A DNA stretch of 64,000 nucleotides from Chitinophagaceae bacterium (GTDB taxonomy: Bacteria; Bacteroidota; Bacteroidia; Chitinophagales; Chitinophagaceae): NCBI GenBank assembly GCA_028288585.1, contig JAQBNL010000001.1, positions 25,482-89,481 of the forward strand. Reading direction: 5' to 3'. The notes under the pieces are model-generated. The model was given only the letters and a program-made list of their open reading frames with translations. It did no database searches and was not told where the DNA came from. Each line of letters begins with the position of its first letter. Positions within the stretch are counted from its first letter, which is position 1. The translations under genes and the position numbers were made by a program. Shown one piece after another: positions 9,849 to 18,014 of this stretch.

Positions 9849-10931
9849 AAGTGAAGTAAAACGTTTTGCAATTGCACCGGGAGAAAGATTTTCTTTAAAA
9901 TATATTTCTACATCGGCAGACAATTTATTTTTATCAATCGTGGCAGTCGTTAATAATTTTTCAAAAAAATTATCTGTATTACCAGCCTCATAATACAATC
10001 CATATTTCCCTTTCTCAATTACTTTTAACGCTGCAGGAATTGTAGTAACTATAGGTATACAGCCGCACGACATGGCTTCTAACAATGCAATACTGCCACC
10101 TTCTTTATGGCTTCCTGAAATGTAAAAATCTGCTGCACTATACCATGTAGCCAGTTCATGATGCGGAATGTGACCATGAAGAAAAACTGATTGGCTGAGC
10201 AATGGATTTCCCCTAATTATTTTTTCCATTTCCGGTAACAGTTCTTCGGTTTGATAAATCATGTGTAACCGGGCTGAAGGATTGCCAGGTAAATATTTTT
10301 CAAATCCATTCAAAACGGTTAATGGGTCTTTATTTTTTTCCAGCCTTCCAACCCATAAAAAATTTGTAAACCCGCTCATCAAAAGTTGCCGCTTACTTTG
10401 TTCTTTATCAAGCCGTGAAAAATAGCTGGAGTTTGCAGGTATCTCGTAGCATTTATTTTTATTGCTTATAATTTTTGCGTCCAGCCATTCAGCTGCGTTT
10501 CCCATGGAAGTAAAATGATACGCATCAACATATTTACCTGCTATCTTTTGCAAAACTTTTTTGAAACCTGTGGATGGCTTGTCAGCATGATGTTCCAAAA
10601 TAATCTTTACTTTTTCCCCTAAGCGCCATCTTAACTGTATTACCTGTAATGGAAAATGAAACCCGGGAACCACTACTACGTCTGGATTTAGTTGTTTAAT
10701 AAAGGAATGGAACCGCCGGGGAAAATGGAATTTTTTGTTTGGCTCCAAAAAGTAATATTGCACACCATTGCAAACATAATTTCCGGTATATCCAATTTGC
10801 CCAACATAGCTAACTGTATTATTATGGCTGAGAGCCTCCATGATAACTGCAGATGGTTTGATTCTATTAACCCATTGCCGGGGGGAAGTATATCCTGGTA
10901 AATAATTATAGCTGATAAAAACTATTTTCAT
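9837..10931 (-). CDS. Glycosyltransferase family 4 protein
   Basis: This is a GT4-type enzyme of 364 residues from ATG 10931 (MKIVFISYNYLPGY, a typical N-terminus). The frame stays open to an ATG six codons upstream, which I consider less likely. The donor-site motif is SHKEGGSIALLEAMSCGC, and FLWVGRLEKNKDPLT marks the C-terminal domain. It is a single gene on the opposite strand to its neighbours, overlapping the convergent gene by 12 nt and diverging from the methyltransferase gene at 11006. No clear GCAACC/CGTA motif precedes it. Confidence 0.85.
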   Translation of the reverse strand: MKIVFISYNYLPGYTSPRQWVNRIKPSAVIMEALSHNNTVSYVGQIGYTGNYVCNGVQYYFLEPNKKFHFPRRFHSFIKQLNPDVVVVPGFHFPLQVIQLRWRLGEKVKIILEHHADKPSTGFKKVLQKIAGKYVDAYHFTSMGNAAEWLDAKIISNKNKCYEIPANSSYFSRLDKEQSKRQLLMSGFTNFLWVGRLEKNKDPLTVLNGFEKYLPGNPSARLHMIYQTEELLPEMEKIIRGNPLLSQSVFLHGHIPHHELATWYSAADFYISGSHKEGGSIALLEAMSCGCIPIVTTIPAALKVIEKGKYGLYYEAGNTDNFFEKLLTTATIDKNKLSADVEIYFKENLSPGAIAKRFTSLLST

Positions 10932-11005
10932 AAAGAGAAATATCAACAATCAACGACTGTTACGAAAATACGATATAAACAATCGCTAATTTTACGGGAT
11001 ACATT

Positions 11006-11725
11006 ATGCCTCACAATTCTGCTGATAATTATTCTTTGACCTCCGAAAAAAATATTTTTTATTATGATATGATTGCTGCTGAGTATAACCAGTTATTGGA
11101 TAAGGAAGATTTTAATAAAGAAGTTAGAAAAGAGATGTCAGAAAAATTTAGAAGCATTGTAACACCCGGCTTAGTGCTCGATTTTGGCGGAGGAACAGGG
11201 AAAGACCTGGATTGGTTAACAGGCAATAATTACCAGGTTATTTTTTGTGAGCCCTCAAAAGGAATGAGAGAACATGCTATCAGTTACGAACAAAATATTT
11301 TACATAGCAGCCGGATAACTTTTTTGGATGATACTAAAACCAATTTTTTGGAATGGAATACGCAATCTCCATTTTTGCAGGTAGATGCAGTGCTCGCCAA
11401 CTTCGCAGTTATTAATTGTATCCCAAATATTGATTTGTTATTCAAAAAAATTTCTTCGGTCATTAAGCCCGGCGGGCATGTTGTAGCGCTGGTTCTTAAA
11501 AATGATTTTAAAAAATTGCTGCGCTCAAATTTTAGAAATGTTTTAAAAGCCTTTCTTTATAAGAAACCGGTTACCGTGCAGGTTCAATATAAACAGCATG
11601 TGCAAACAGTTTATCTTTATACGATGAAAGAAATTAAAAAAGCATCTAACAAATATTTTGATTTTCGCAGCGCTGAAACAATGGGTACATCAGGGTTTTG
11701 TTTGATTCACTTAACTGGAAAATGA
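11006..11725 (+). CDS. Class I SAM-dependent methyltransferase
   Basis: This 239-residue Rossmann methyltransferase has SAM motif I as VLDFGGGTGKDLDWL (about residue 55) and a motif IV-like VDAVLANFAVINC. A post-motif segment follows as VIKPGGHVVALVLKN. It resembles the methyltransferase at 19475 closely enough (xNFAxxNC and KPGGxV blocks) to suggest paralogy. Its stop overlaps the start of the next gene (ATGA), so the two are probably made together and may act in sequence. The methyl acceptor is unknown; a sugar, lipid or small-molecule intermediate of the cluster is possible. Confidence 0.82.
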   Translation: MPHNSADNYSLTSEKNIFYYDMIAAEYNQLLDKEDFNKEVRKEMSEKFRSIVTPGLVLDFGGGTGKDLDWLTGNNYQVIFCEPSKGMREHAISYEQNILHSSRITFLDDTKTNFLEWNTQSPFLQVDAVLANFAVINCIPNIDLLFKKISSVIKPGGHVVALVLKNDFKKLLRSNFRNVLKAFLYKKPVTVQVQYKQHVQTVYLYTMKEIKKASNKYFDFRSAETMGTSGFCLIHLTGK

Positions 11726-12657
11726 AGTCTCTGCTAAAGAAAATATTATTTGGAGATACGGCAGTAACCGAATATTCAACAATAACAATTGCAGGAGATA
11801 TAAAGGAAAAAGCATACCTGCAAACTGCCTGCCAGGCTATTGATATTTCTACTGTTCACTGGCTGCTCTGCCTTGAACCCATAGTGATTGGTATATGGTT
11901 ACAAAATCCGGAAGAAATAAAAGCGCTAAACACAAGTACAAGGCTTAAAATAATTTTTACTGATTCGGCAGGTGTAAATAAAAATACTACTGCCGTATTG
12001 GAGCTTCATCTGTTTAACAGCATTGAAGAAAATAATGGAACGCTTTTTTTGCTTAAGCTCACAAAATGCAAATTGCATCACCTCAATTTTATAAAAACAC
12101 GTTTATTATTTTCCCGCTATTATAAAAAGCCCGGTTTATCATTTAAGAAATTTAAATCATTAGTAGCCGGGTATAGCTATCCAAGAAAAGTAAGAATAGT
12201 GTCTTTTAAAGAAGAGAGTTATTATAATATTTTTCCAATGGACCTGGTGGGAGATATAAGCCACGTGAATCGATTTGTATTTGGACTAAGGCATACCAAT
12301 ATTGCACTTTCAAAGATTATTGCCGCCGGCAAGCTTGTAATATCAGAGATATCTTATGAACATAAAAATATTATTTATCAATTGGGTAAGCATCATGGCG
12401 CCAGTCCGCCTTTAATTGGTGACCTGCCTTTTAAAGTGAGACAAACCAAAACCTATGGTTTTTATATTCCTGAATTTCCAGACAGCTATAAGGAGATTAA
12501 AATTCTTAAAACGCTCAATTTAGGAAGTCATATGCTTATGTGGGGAGAAGTTATTAATGAAGAAGTATTAAAACCTCTTTTACCCGGTTTGTATCATATT
12601 CACTTTTTGCAATACCTGCACCAGCAGGCAAAAGGATTTAACTATCCTTTGGTGTAA
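11722..12657 (+). CDS. Flavin-reductase-like (FMN-binding split barrel) domain protein
   Basis: This is a 311-residue protein from ATG 11722, which overlaps the upstream stop. The first ~160 residues match nothing I recognise. Residues ~165-300 look like the flavin reductase/FMN-binding split barrel: an NIFPMDLVGDIS strand, VFGLRHTNIAL, an AGKLVISEIS core strand and a late SHMLMWGEV strand typical of the fold. It may reduce flavin for a partner or act directly as a flavoenzyme. Its 3' end overlaps the convergent amidohydrolase gene by 16 nt. The family call rests on pattern recognition alone, so confidence is moderate. Confidence 0.55.
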   Translation: MKSLLKKILFGDTAVTEYSTITIAGDIKEKAYLQTACQAIDISTVHWLLCLEPIVIGIWLQNPEEIKALNTSTRLKIIFTDSAGVNKNTTAVLELHLFNSIEENNGTLFLLKLTKCKLHHLNFIKTRLLFSRYYKKPGLSFKKFKSLVAGYSYPRKVRIVSFKEESYYNIFPMDLVGDISHVNRFVFGLRHTNIALSKIIAAGKLVISEISYEHKNIIYQLGKHHGASPPLIGDLPFKVRQTKTYGFYIPEFPDSYKEIKILKTLNLGSHMLMWGEVINEEVLKPLLPGLYHIHFLQYLHQQAKGFNYPLV

Positions 12658-13817
12658 CTGGAAAATAAAGCAGGGGTATTGATGGGAAATATGGCTCTTG
12701 AATTAAAACTTTTAATATCCTTTATGAGCTTAGGTAAATTTCCCTGCACGTATTTATAAGCACCGTTAATTTCTATTTTAAAAAAATCTCTGAAAGCAAA
12801 ATTTATTTCTTTTAACTGTGGGTACAGGCTTTCATCAAAAAGACGAATATTTCCTCTCTGTATCACCATAAGAATACTTTCAGGATTTACAGAGTAAAAG
12901 GAATTAAAGGAATTGTTTGCAAGCGTAACCACTATATCGGCATCCATTTTATTTTCAATAATCCCGGAATCGAGATTCCATATGGACGCAGGGATTGAAG
13001 TAACCATTTCAAAAAGTTCCGTATCATTTACAAGTCCCAATTCTCTTGCCTTTCGTAAATGGTCCCATATATTCCAGTTACTGGTTAATGTAGAATCAGT
13101 TCCAAAACACACCTGGGTTCGTTGTTTTAACCCGGCTACCCGTGCTGTTTTTTTTAATAAAAAATCATTTGACTGGGGACACCAAACCAATGCTTCAAAT
13201 TTTGCCGCCTGTTCTTCGCTCATTGCAACACCGTGTATGGCTATTAATTTCCTGTTTAAAAAATTATATTTTATAAGTTCATCAATCTCATTATTTGCGT
13301 TAACCGTTGTTCCCTCTCCTGCATGAATAACACAAGGTTTATTTTTTTTAAGAGGATTATTAAGTTTTAGCTTCCAGTATTTTTCAAATTCTACTGAATG
13401 TAAGTTTTGCGTTTTTTGTAAAACATTAATCAGCGGCTTATTTATCTGCAAATATTTACCATGATTTACAACTGTTGTAACACCTGCTAAAAGATTTTTG
13501 TAAATCCCCCATTCAATTCTCAGTGGTTCCGGAATCTTTAAGACTTCAATAATTTCAGTTTTATACGTTTGCAGAATTGTATTTCCCCATTCAATATAAC
13601 TCTCATATACCCGGTTACCCATTTGTGGAAAGCAATTAAAATCTAAATGGTCATGCGAATTAATAAGCCCGGGAAAAGCCAGCGCTTTATCAAAGTGCAA
13701 TTGAAACGCATCGTCACTACTATTTAAAACATTTGCTACAGCAACAATCTTTTCGCCGGTAATATTTATGCTGACTGCTTCATCACTGTTAAGAAGGCAT
13801 ACATTATTTAATACCAT
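12642..13817 (-). CDS. Amidohydrolase of the ATZ/TRZ (MTA/SAH deaminase-like) type
   Basis: This 391-residue metal-dependent hydrolase has a beta-sandwich plus TIM barrel. Metal and catalytic motifs are the SHDHLDFN pair (HxH), IHAGEG, IAIHGVAM, WCPQSNDFLL and CFGTDSTLTSN. The CPxSN and GTDSxxTSN motifs are characteristic of aminohydrolases acting on adenosine-like or triazine rings, such as 5-methylthioadenosine/S-adenosylhomocysteine deaminase. It overlaps the upstream methyltransferase by 14 nt. In a cluster with many SAM-using enzymes it may deaminate a SAM by-product, though a role in forming the product is equally possible. Confidence 0.75.
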   Translation of the reverse strand: MVLNNVCLLNSDEAVSINITGEKIVAVANVLNSSDDAFQLHFDKALAFPGLINSHDHLDFNCFPQMGNRVYESYIEWGNTILQTYKTEIIEVLKIPEPLRIEWGIYKNLLAGVTTVVNHGKYLQINKPLINVLQKTQNLHSVEFEKYWKLKLNNPLKKNKPCVIHAGEGTTVNANNEIDELIKYNFLNRKLIAIHGVAMSEEQAAKFEALVWCPQSNDFLLKKTARVAGLKQRTQVCFGTDSTLTSNWNIWDHLRKARELGLVNDTELFEMVTSIPASIWNLDSGIIENKMDADIVVTLANNSFNSFYSVNPESILMVIQRGNIRLFDESLYPQLKEINFAFRDFFKIEINGAYKYVQGNLPKLIKDIKSFNSRAIFPINTPALFSSYTKG

Positions 13818-14556
13818 TGATTCGTTTTAAATGCATTCCATAAATAACGGGCATGCCTTTAAACTTTTCAAAAACATGCAGGGCTTTTTGTTTTGTATAA
13901 TATTCTTTCACTGAATCATCCACATATCTTTCCTCCTCCCTTTGAACAGTAAGCCCGTTTTTATAAAAAATTTTTTTTATTGTATCCGGCGGGTGAATAT
14001 AATTGGTAACATAAAAATGCTTTTGTTCATGGGTAAAACTTCTCCTCCCCCCTTTTGCCAAGATACCAGGATGAAAATCCGTAATGATTATTTCGCCATC
14101 ATTTTTTAATATTCTGCACCAGGCATTTAGCGCTTCCTCAATATTTTTAATATGGGCAATCGTCAGCGTGCAAATAATAATATCATAGGAAGCGCCAGGT
14201 ATATCTTTAAAAAGATTATCGGTAATGCAGGTGGTTACAGATTGCGGAAATTTTTGTTTCAATACAGCAAGCATTCCGGCAGAAATATCAAACCCGGTTA
14301 ATTGTGCAGGACCACCAGCATAAATTTTTTTCCAGTGCCTGCCTGTGCCGCAACCGATATCAGCAACTGATTTATTTTTTACAGCCAGGTTATTAACCAG
14401 TTTAGAAAATATTATCTCATCCAAATCCAACATCAGGTTTCCGGGCTGGTTATCATAAGTATCTGACCATAAATTATAGGCCTCCCCCGGGTTTTTTTCT
14501 ACAGCAAAACCATTATTGCCGGTAATTAGTTTTTTAAGGCTGGTAAGTGCCTGCAT
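13804..14556 (-). CDS. Class I SAM-dependent methyltransferase
   Basis: This 250-residue methyltransferase carries motif I as VADIGCGTGRHWKKI (about residue 64), GFDISAGML as the acidic-loop motif, and YDIIICTLTIAHIKN plus LKNDGEIIITDFHP downstream. It resembles UbiE/Methyltransf_11 enzymes. It is the first gene of a two-gene unit with the amidohydrolase (14-nt overlap) and diverges from the radical SAM operon starting at 14695. A GCAACC/CGTA-type motif variant (ACAACC, N15, CGTA) lies upstream. Confidence 0.84.
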   Translation of the reverse strand: MQALTSLKKLITGNNGFAVEKNPGEAYNLWSDTYDNQPGNLMLDLDEIIFSKLVNNLAVKNKSVADIGCGTGRHWKKIYAGGPAQLTGFDISAGMLAVLKQKFPQSVTTCITDNLFKDIPGASYDIIICTLTIAHIKNIEEALNAWCRILKNDGEIIITDFHPGILAKGGRRSFTHEQKHFYVTNYIHPPDTIKKIFYKNGLTVQREEERYVDDSVKEYYTKQKALHVFEKFKGMPVIYGMHLKRINGIK

Positions 14557-14583
14557 AAATTCAATAAGATTTATTCATATACA

Positions 14584-14608
14584 TACGGGCTGCATGTAAA
14601 ATGGTTGT
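14584..14608 (-). promoter_or_regulatory. ECF-like promoter motif upstream of the methyltransferase/amidohydrolase pair
   Basis: Read on the minus strand, ACAACC (14608-14603) is followed after 15 nt by CGTA (14587-14584) and then T, 27 nt before the start at 14556. It is a one-base variant of the GCAACC/CGTA motif and faces away from the perfect copy at 14630. Confidence 0.5.
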
Positions 14609-14621
14609 GCGTTAAACGCAC
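14607..14621. promoter_or_regulatory. Perfect 15-bp palindrome between divergent promoters
   Basis: GTGCGTTAAACGCAC has two perfect 7-bp arms around a single A. It sits between the two outward-facing GCAACC-type boxes and touches the minus-strand box. This placement suits an operator that controls both units, but no regulator gene is nearby and a chance palindrome is possible. Confidence 0.4.
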
Positions 14622-14629
14622 TTTTAAAG

Positions 14630-14655
14630 GCAACCTATAGTCATTAAAAGTCGTA
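14630..14655 (+). promoter_or_regulatory. ECF-like promoter motif upstream of the radical SAM operon
   Basis: GCAACC (14630-14635), a 16-nt spacer and CGTA (14652-14655) followed by T, 39 nt before the ATG at 14695. The preceding TTTTAAAG is shared in part with the copy at 27137. Confidence 0.6.
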
Positions 14656-14694
14656 TTTACAGATAACAGAACTTATAACCCTGGCTTAAAGAAC

Positions 14695-16194
14695 ATGCAT
14701 ACTATTTTATTATTCAATCCCCGCAGCGCTGTAGCCAAACACAGGATACCTAACTCTATTTTAAATATTGCTGCCTCTGTAGAAGGAAAATATGAATGGG
14801 TAATTGTTGATGGCAACCGTGAACAATATCCTCTTGAAAAAATAAAGGAACACCTGCACAGCGGAACTATTAAATATGTAGGCTTTACTGTAATGCCGGG
14901 ACCGCAATTAAAGCAGGCAATTCCTTATTCAAAATTTATTAAAGAACATTTTCCAGGAATTACTATTATTTGGGGAGGCTATTTTCCCACCAATCAATAC
15001 AGGTCAGTACTCACATCAGGCTATGTTGATTTTGTTATTAACGGGCCCGGCGATAATTGCTTTCCGAAATTGATTGATGCTCTTGAAAATAACAAACCCT
15101 ATGAACTGATTAAAAATTTAATTTATAAATCGGGAGACAATATTATAAAAACAGTGAAGGAAGACCTGATAGAACAGGATATATTAAACCCCCTGCCATA
15201 TAATAAACTTAACAGCATTTATCCCATAGAAAAATATCTTGGCAAAACTTATTTAGGTGAAAAAACTTTGGCTTATCATTCCAGTATCGGTTGCCCGTTC
15301 ACCTGTTCCTTTTGTGCAGTGGTTCCCACTTATGAAGCAAGATGGAAAGCTAAGTCTGCCCAATTGGTTTATAAAGATGTGAAATATATAAAGGACCACT
15401 GGGGTGCTGATGCTATAGAATTTCATGATAACAATTTCTTTGTGTCAGAAAAACGCACCGTTGAGTTTTGTGAATTAATAAAGAAAGAAAAGATGCAGTG
15501 GTGGGGAATGGCAAGGATAGATACCATGTCAAAATTTAAAGATTCATCACTGGCACTCATGCGTGAGGCAGGATGCAAAATTATTTTTTTTGGAGCCGAG
15601 AGTGGCAACAATGCCATACTAAAACAAATGGATAAAGGCGGTACACAAACTGGGGAACAAATAGCAGAGTTTGCTGCAAGAATGAGAAAGTTTGATATTA
15701 TTCCTGAATATTCATTTGTGCTGGGGACACCCGCCGCCACTGCTGAAGAAGTAGATAAACAAATTGATTTTGAAATTGATTTTATCAGGAAGATAAAGTA
15801 TATTAATCCTGACACAGAAATTGTATTATATACATACAGCCCTGTACCTACAGAAGGTTCTGAATTATATAACCAGGCAATAAGTAAAGGATTTTCGTTT
15901 CCCCAAAAGCTGGAAGACTGGATAAGTCCGCAGTGGGAAAATTTTGATATGCGTAAGAACCCGCTTACACCATGGCTCACTGCTGAAATGATTGATAAAA
16001 TAAGAAATTTCGAAATTGTTTTAAATGGTTATTATCCAACGGTAACAGATATCAGGCTGAACAATTTTAAAAGAAAAATAATACAGGCGGTTTCAGGAAT
16101 GCGGTATAAGATTAATCTATACAAACATCCTTACGAAATAAAATTACTGCAAAAGCTTTGGAAGTATCGCCAGCCGGAAATACAGGGGTTTTAA
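14695..16194 (+). CDS. Cobalamin-binding-type radical SAM protein
   Basis: This 499-residue protein has an N-terminal B12-binding-like Rossmann domain (about 1-140, with IIWGGYFPT). A radical SAM core follows with the [4Fe-4S] cysteines C200, C204 and C207 in GCPFTCSFCAV. Downstream core segments are IEFHDNNFFVSEKR, the GAESG motif and a QMDKGGTQT segment. The B12 domain lacks an obvious DxHxxG motif, as in many class B-like enzymes. The C-terminal ~100 residues are basic and uncharacterised. Such proteins methylate unactivated carbons or perform rearrangements. It starts the five-gene run to 20296. Confidence 0.84.
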   Translation: MHTILLFNPRSAVAKHRIPNSILNIAASVEGKYEWVIVDGNREQYPLEKIKEHLHSGTIKYVGFTVMPGPQLKQAIPYSKFIKEHFPGITIIWGGYFPTNQYRSVLTSGYVDFVINGPGDNCFPKLIDALENNKPYELIKNLIYKSGDNIIKTVKEDLIEQDILNPLPYNKLNSIYPIEKYLGKTYLGEKTLAYHSSIGCPFTCSFCAVVPTYEARWKAKSAQLVYKDVKYIKDHWGADAIEFHDNNFFVSEKRTVEFCELIKKEKMQWWGMARIDTMSKFKDSSLALMREAGCKIIFFGAESGNNAILKQMDKGGTQTGEQIAEFAARMRKFDIIPEYSFVLGTPAATAEEVDKQIDFEIDFIRKIKYINPDTEIVLYTYSPVPTEGSELYNQAISKGFSFPQKLEDWISPQWENFDMRKNPLTPWLTAEMIDKIRNFEIVLNGYYPTVTDIRLNNFKRKIIQAVSGMRYKINLYKHPYEIKLLQKLWKYRQPEIQGF

Positions 16195-16204
16195 TAATAA
16201 CCGA

Positions 16205-16966
16205 ATGATTGATGTATCGTCATATAATATTGATAAAACAATTGGCCTGTTAGCTGTTGATAGCAACGCTTTTGAGGAACAATATATAAGGGTACGCAAA
16301 AATGAACAAAGGATTTATACAAATGAAGAGGTTGCTTTGCTTCCTGATATTTCTCCTAATCATATTCATTATGCTGAATGGAAAATTAGAAAGCGTTCGT
16401 GCAATAGACTTATTAATTATCTCCGCAAAAAAAACAGGCCTTTAAACATTTTAGAAGCCGGCTGTGGTAATGGATGGCTTTCTTCAAAGATGGCTGAGAT
16501 TGATAATACTTTAGTTACCGGTCTCGATATAAATATTACAGAATTAAAACAGGCATGTGAAATATTCAATCATAAGGCTAACCTGGTGTTTATTTATGGA
16601 GATGTTCATGATAAGTTAACCTCCGGTTCATTCGATACAATTGTATTCGCAGCATCCATTCAATATTTCCCGTCAATAAAAGAAATATTAGATACTGCAT
16701 TCTCATTATTAAACACCGGCGGTGAAATTCATATTTTGGATACATTTTTTTATAAGAAGAATGAAGTGAAGAATGCTATTGAAAGAACAAAAAATTATTA
16801 TACAGCACTAGGTCATAACGATATGGCAGATTATTATTTTCACCATACTGTTGACGAGCTTAAAGCTTTTGACTACCAAATCTTATCTCCGAAAAATTCA
16901 ATAATAAATAAGTTATCAGGAAAAACTACTCCCTTTCCATGGATACGAATAACCGGGAATAAATGA
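16205..16966 (+). CDS. Class I SAM-dependent methyltransferase
   Basis: This 253-residue methyltransferase has motif I as ILEAGCGNGWLSSKM (about residue 80), TGLDINITELKQA as the acidic loop, and FDTIVFAASIQYFPS followed by LLNTGGEIHILDTFF. An N-terminal extension of ~70 residues precedes the Rossmann fold and may bind the substrate. It lies 10 nt after the B12 radical SAM gene and overlaps the next radical SAM gene by 4 nt, so it is tightly embedded in the operon. Confidence 0.84.
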   Translation: MIDVSSYNIDKTIGLLAVDSNAFEEQYIRVRKNEQRIYTNEEVALLPDISPNHIHYAEWKIRKRSCNRLINYLRKKNRPLNILEAGCGNGWLSSKMAEIDNTLVTGLDINITELKQACEIFNHKANLVFIYGDVHDKLTSGSFDTIVFAASIQYFPSIKEILDTAFSLLNTGGEIHILDTFFYKKNEVKNAIERTKNYYTALGHNDMADYYFHHTVDELKAFDYQILSPKNSIINKLSGKTTPFPWIRITGNK

Positions 16967-18009
16967 GTACGCAATCATTATATCACACCTATAAACGGTA
17001 CCGCACTTTACAAACGGATACCATAACTGCATTACCAATTGTTATACTAATGCCGCATAGTGCCTGCAATTGCCGCTGCGTTATGTGTGATATATGGAAA
17101 GGCAATAAGAACCTGAAACAACTAACTGAGCCGGATATAACCGGGCTGCTTTCATCGCTTAAAAAATTTGGAACCAAACAGGTTGTCATGTCGGGGGGAG
17201 AAGCTTTGCTCAATCCGAATTTCTTTCGCTTTTGCCGGATACTGCAACAGGAAAATATAAAAGTCACTTTATTATCAACAGGCCTTACGCTTAAAAATAA
17301 TGCGGAACAATTGGTAACCCTTGTGAATGATATTATTGTTTCGTTAGATGGAAATGAGGTTTTGCATGATACAATAAGAAACATCCCCGGCGCCTATTCA
17401 AAAATGAAAGAAGGGATTGCAGCCATACGGGCAATTGATAAGGATTATAAGATAACCGGCAGAACGGTTATCCATAAACTTAATTATCAATGGTGGCCGG
17501 GTATAATTGATAGTGCAAAGGAATCAGGTTTGGACCAAATTAGTTTTTTGCCCGCAGATGTAAGCAGTGAGGCATTTAATCGTGAGGTTAAATGGGATGC
17601 ACCACGACAGCAGGAAATCATAATTCCAAAAGATGAACTGCCTGTTTTGGAAACAGTAATTGAACATCTTATAACAACATACAAAGAAGATTTTGACAAT
17701 GATTTTATTGCAGAATCGCCGGAAAAAATTCAGAAGATATACACGTATTACAGTGCCTTGCACGGAATAAATTCTTTCCCCTATAAAAAATGTAATGCAC
17801 CCTGGGTATCAACGGTTATTGAAGCGGATGGCTCGGTGCGGCCATGTTTTTTTCACCCAACAATTGGCAACATACGGGCCGGGGCATTAAGTGATATTCT
17901 TAATAGCCATGAGGCAAAACAATTTAGAAAAACGTTGGATATGGATACTAACAGTACCTGCGTTAAATGTGTTTGCTACTTAAATCTTTCACCCAATACC
18001 AGCCTGTAA
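16963..18009 (+). CDS. Radical SAM protein with C-terminal SPASM-like cysteine cluster
   Basis: This 348-residue radical SAM enzyme has the CX3CX2C cluster at C35, C39 and C42 (with an extra C37), the VMSGGEALLNP SAM-binding motif, and VSLDG downstream. The C-terminus has cysteines in KKCNAPW, VRPCFFHP and TCVKCVC, typical of a SPASM or twitch auxiliary iron-sulfur site. The EADGSVRPC segment is a hallmark of that family. SPASM enzymes modify peptides, sugars or aminoglycosides by dehydrogenation or cross-linking. No precursor peptide gene was seen beside it, so a carbohydrate or lipid substrate is more likely here. Confidence 0.84.
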   Translation: MSTQSLYHTYKRYRTLQTDTITALPIVILMPHSACNCRCVMCDIWKGNKNLKQLTEPDITGLLSSLKKFGTKQVVMSGGEALLNPNFFRFCRILQQENIKVTLLSTGLTLKNNAEQLVTLVNDIIVSLDGNEVLHDTIRNIPGAYSKMKEGIAAIRAIDKDYKITGRTVIHKLNYQWWPGIIDSAKESGLDQISFLPADVSSEAFNREVKWDAPRQQEIIIPKDELPVLETVIEHLITTYKEDFDNDFIAESPEKIQKIYTYYSALHGINSFPYKKCNAPWVSTVIEADGSVRPCFFHPTIGNIRAGALSDILNSHEAKQFRKTLDMDTNSTCVKCVCYLNLSPNTSL

Positions 18010-18014
18010 AACAA

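Noticed and set aside
10932..11005. Possible degenerate promoter motif between the divergent GT4 and methyltransferase genes
   Set aside because: Only CAAC and CGAT/CGTA fragments are present; no full GCAACC block at the right spacing.
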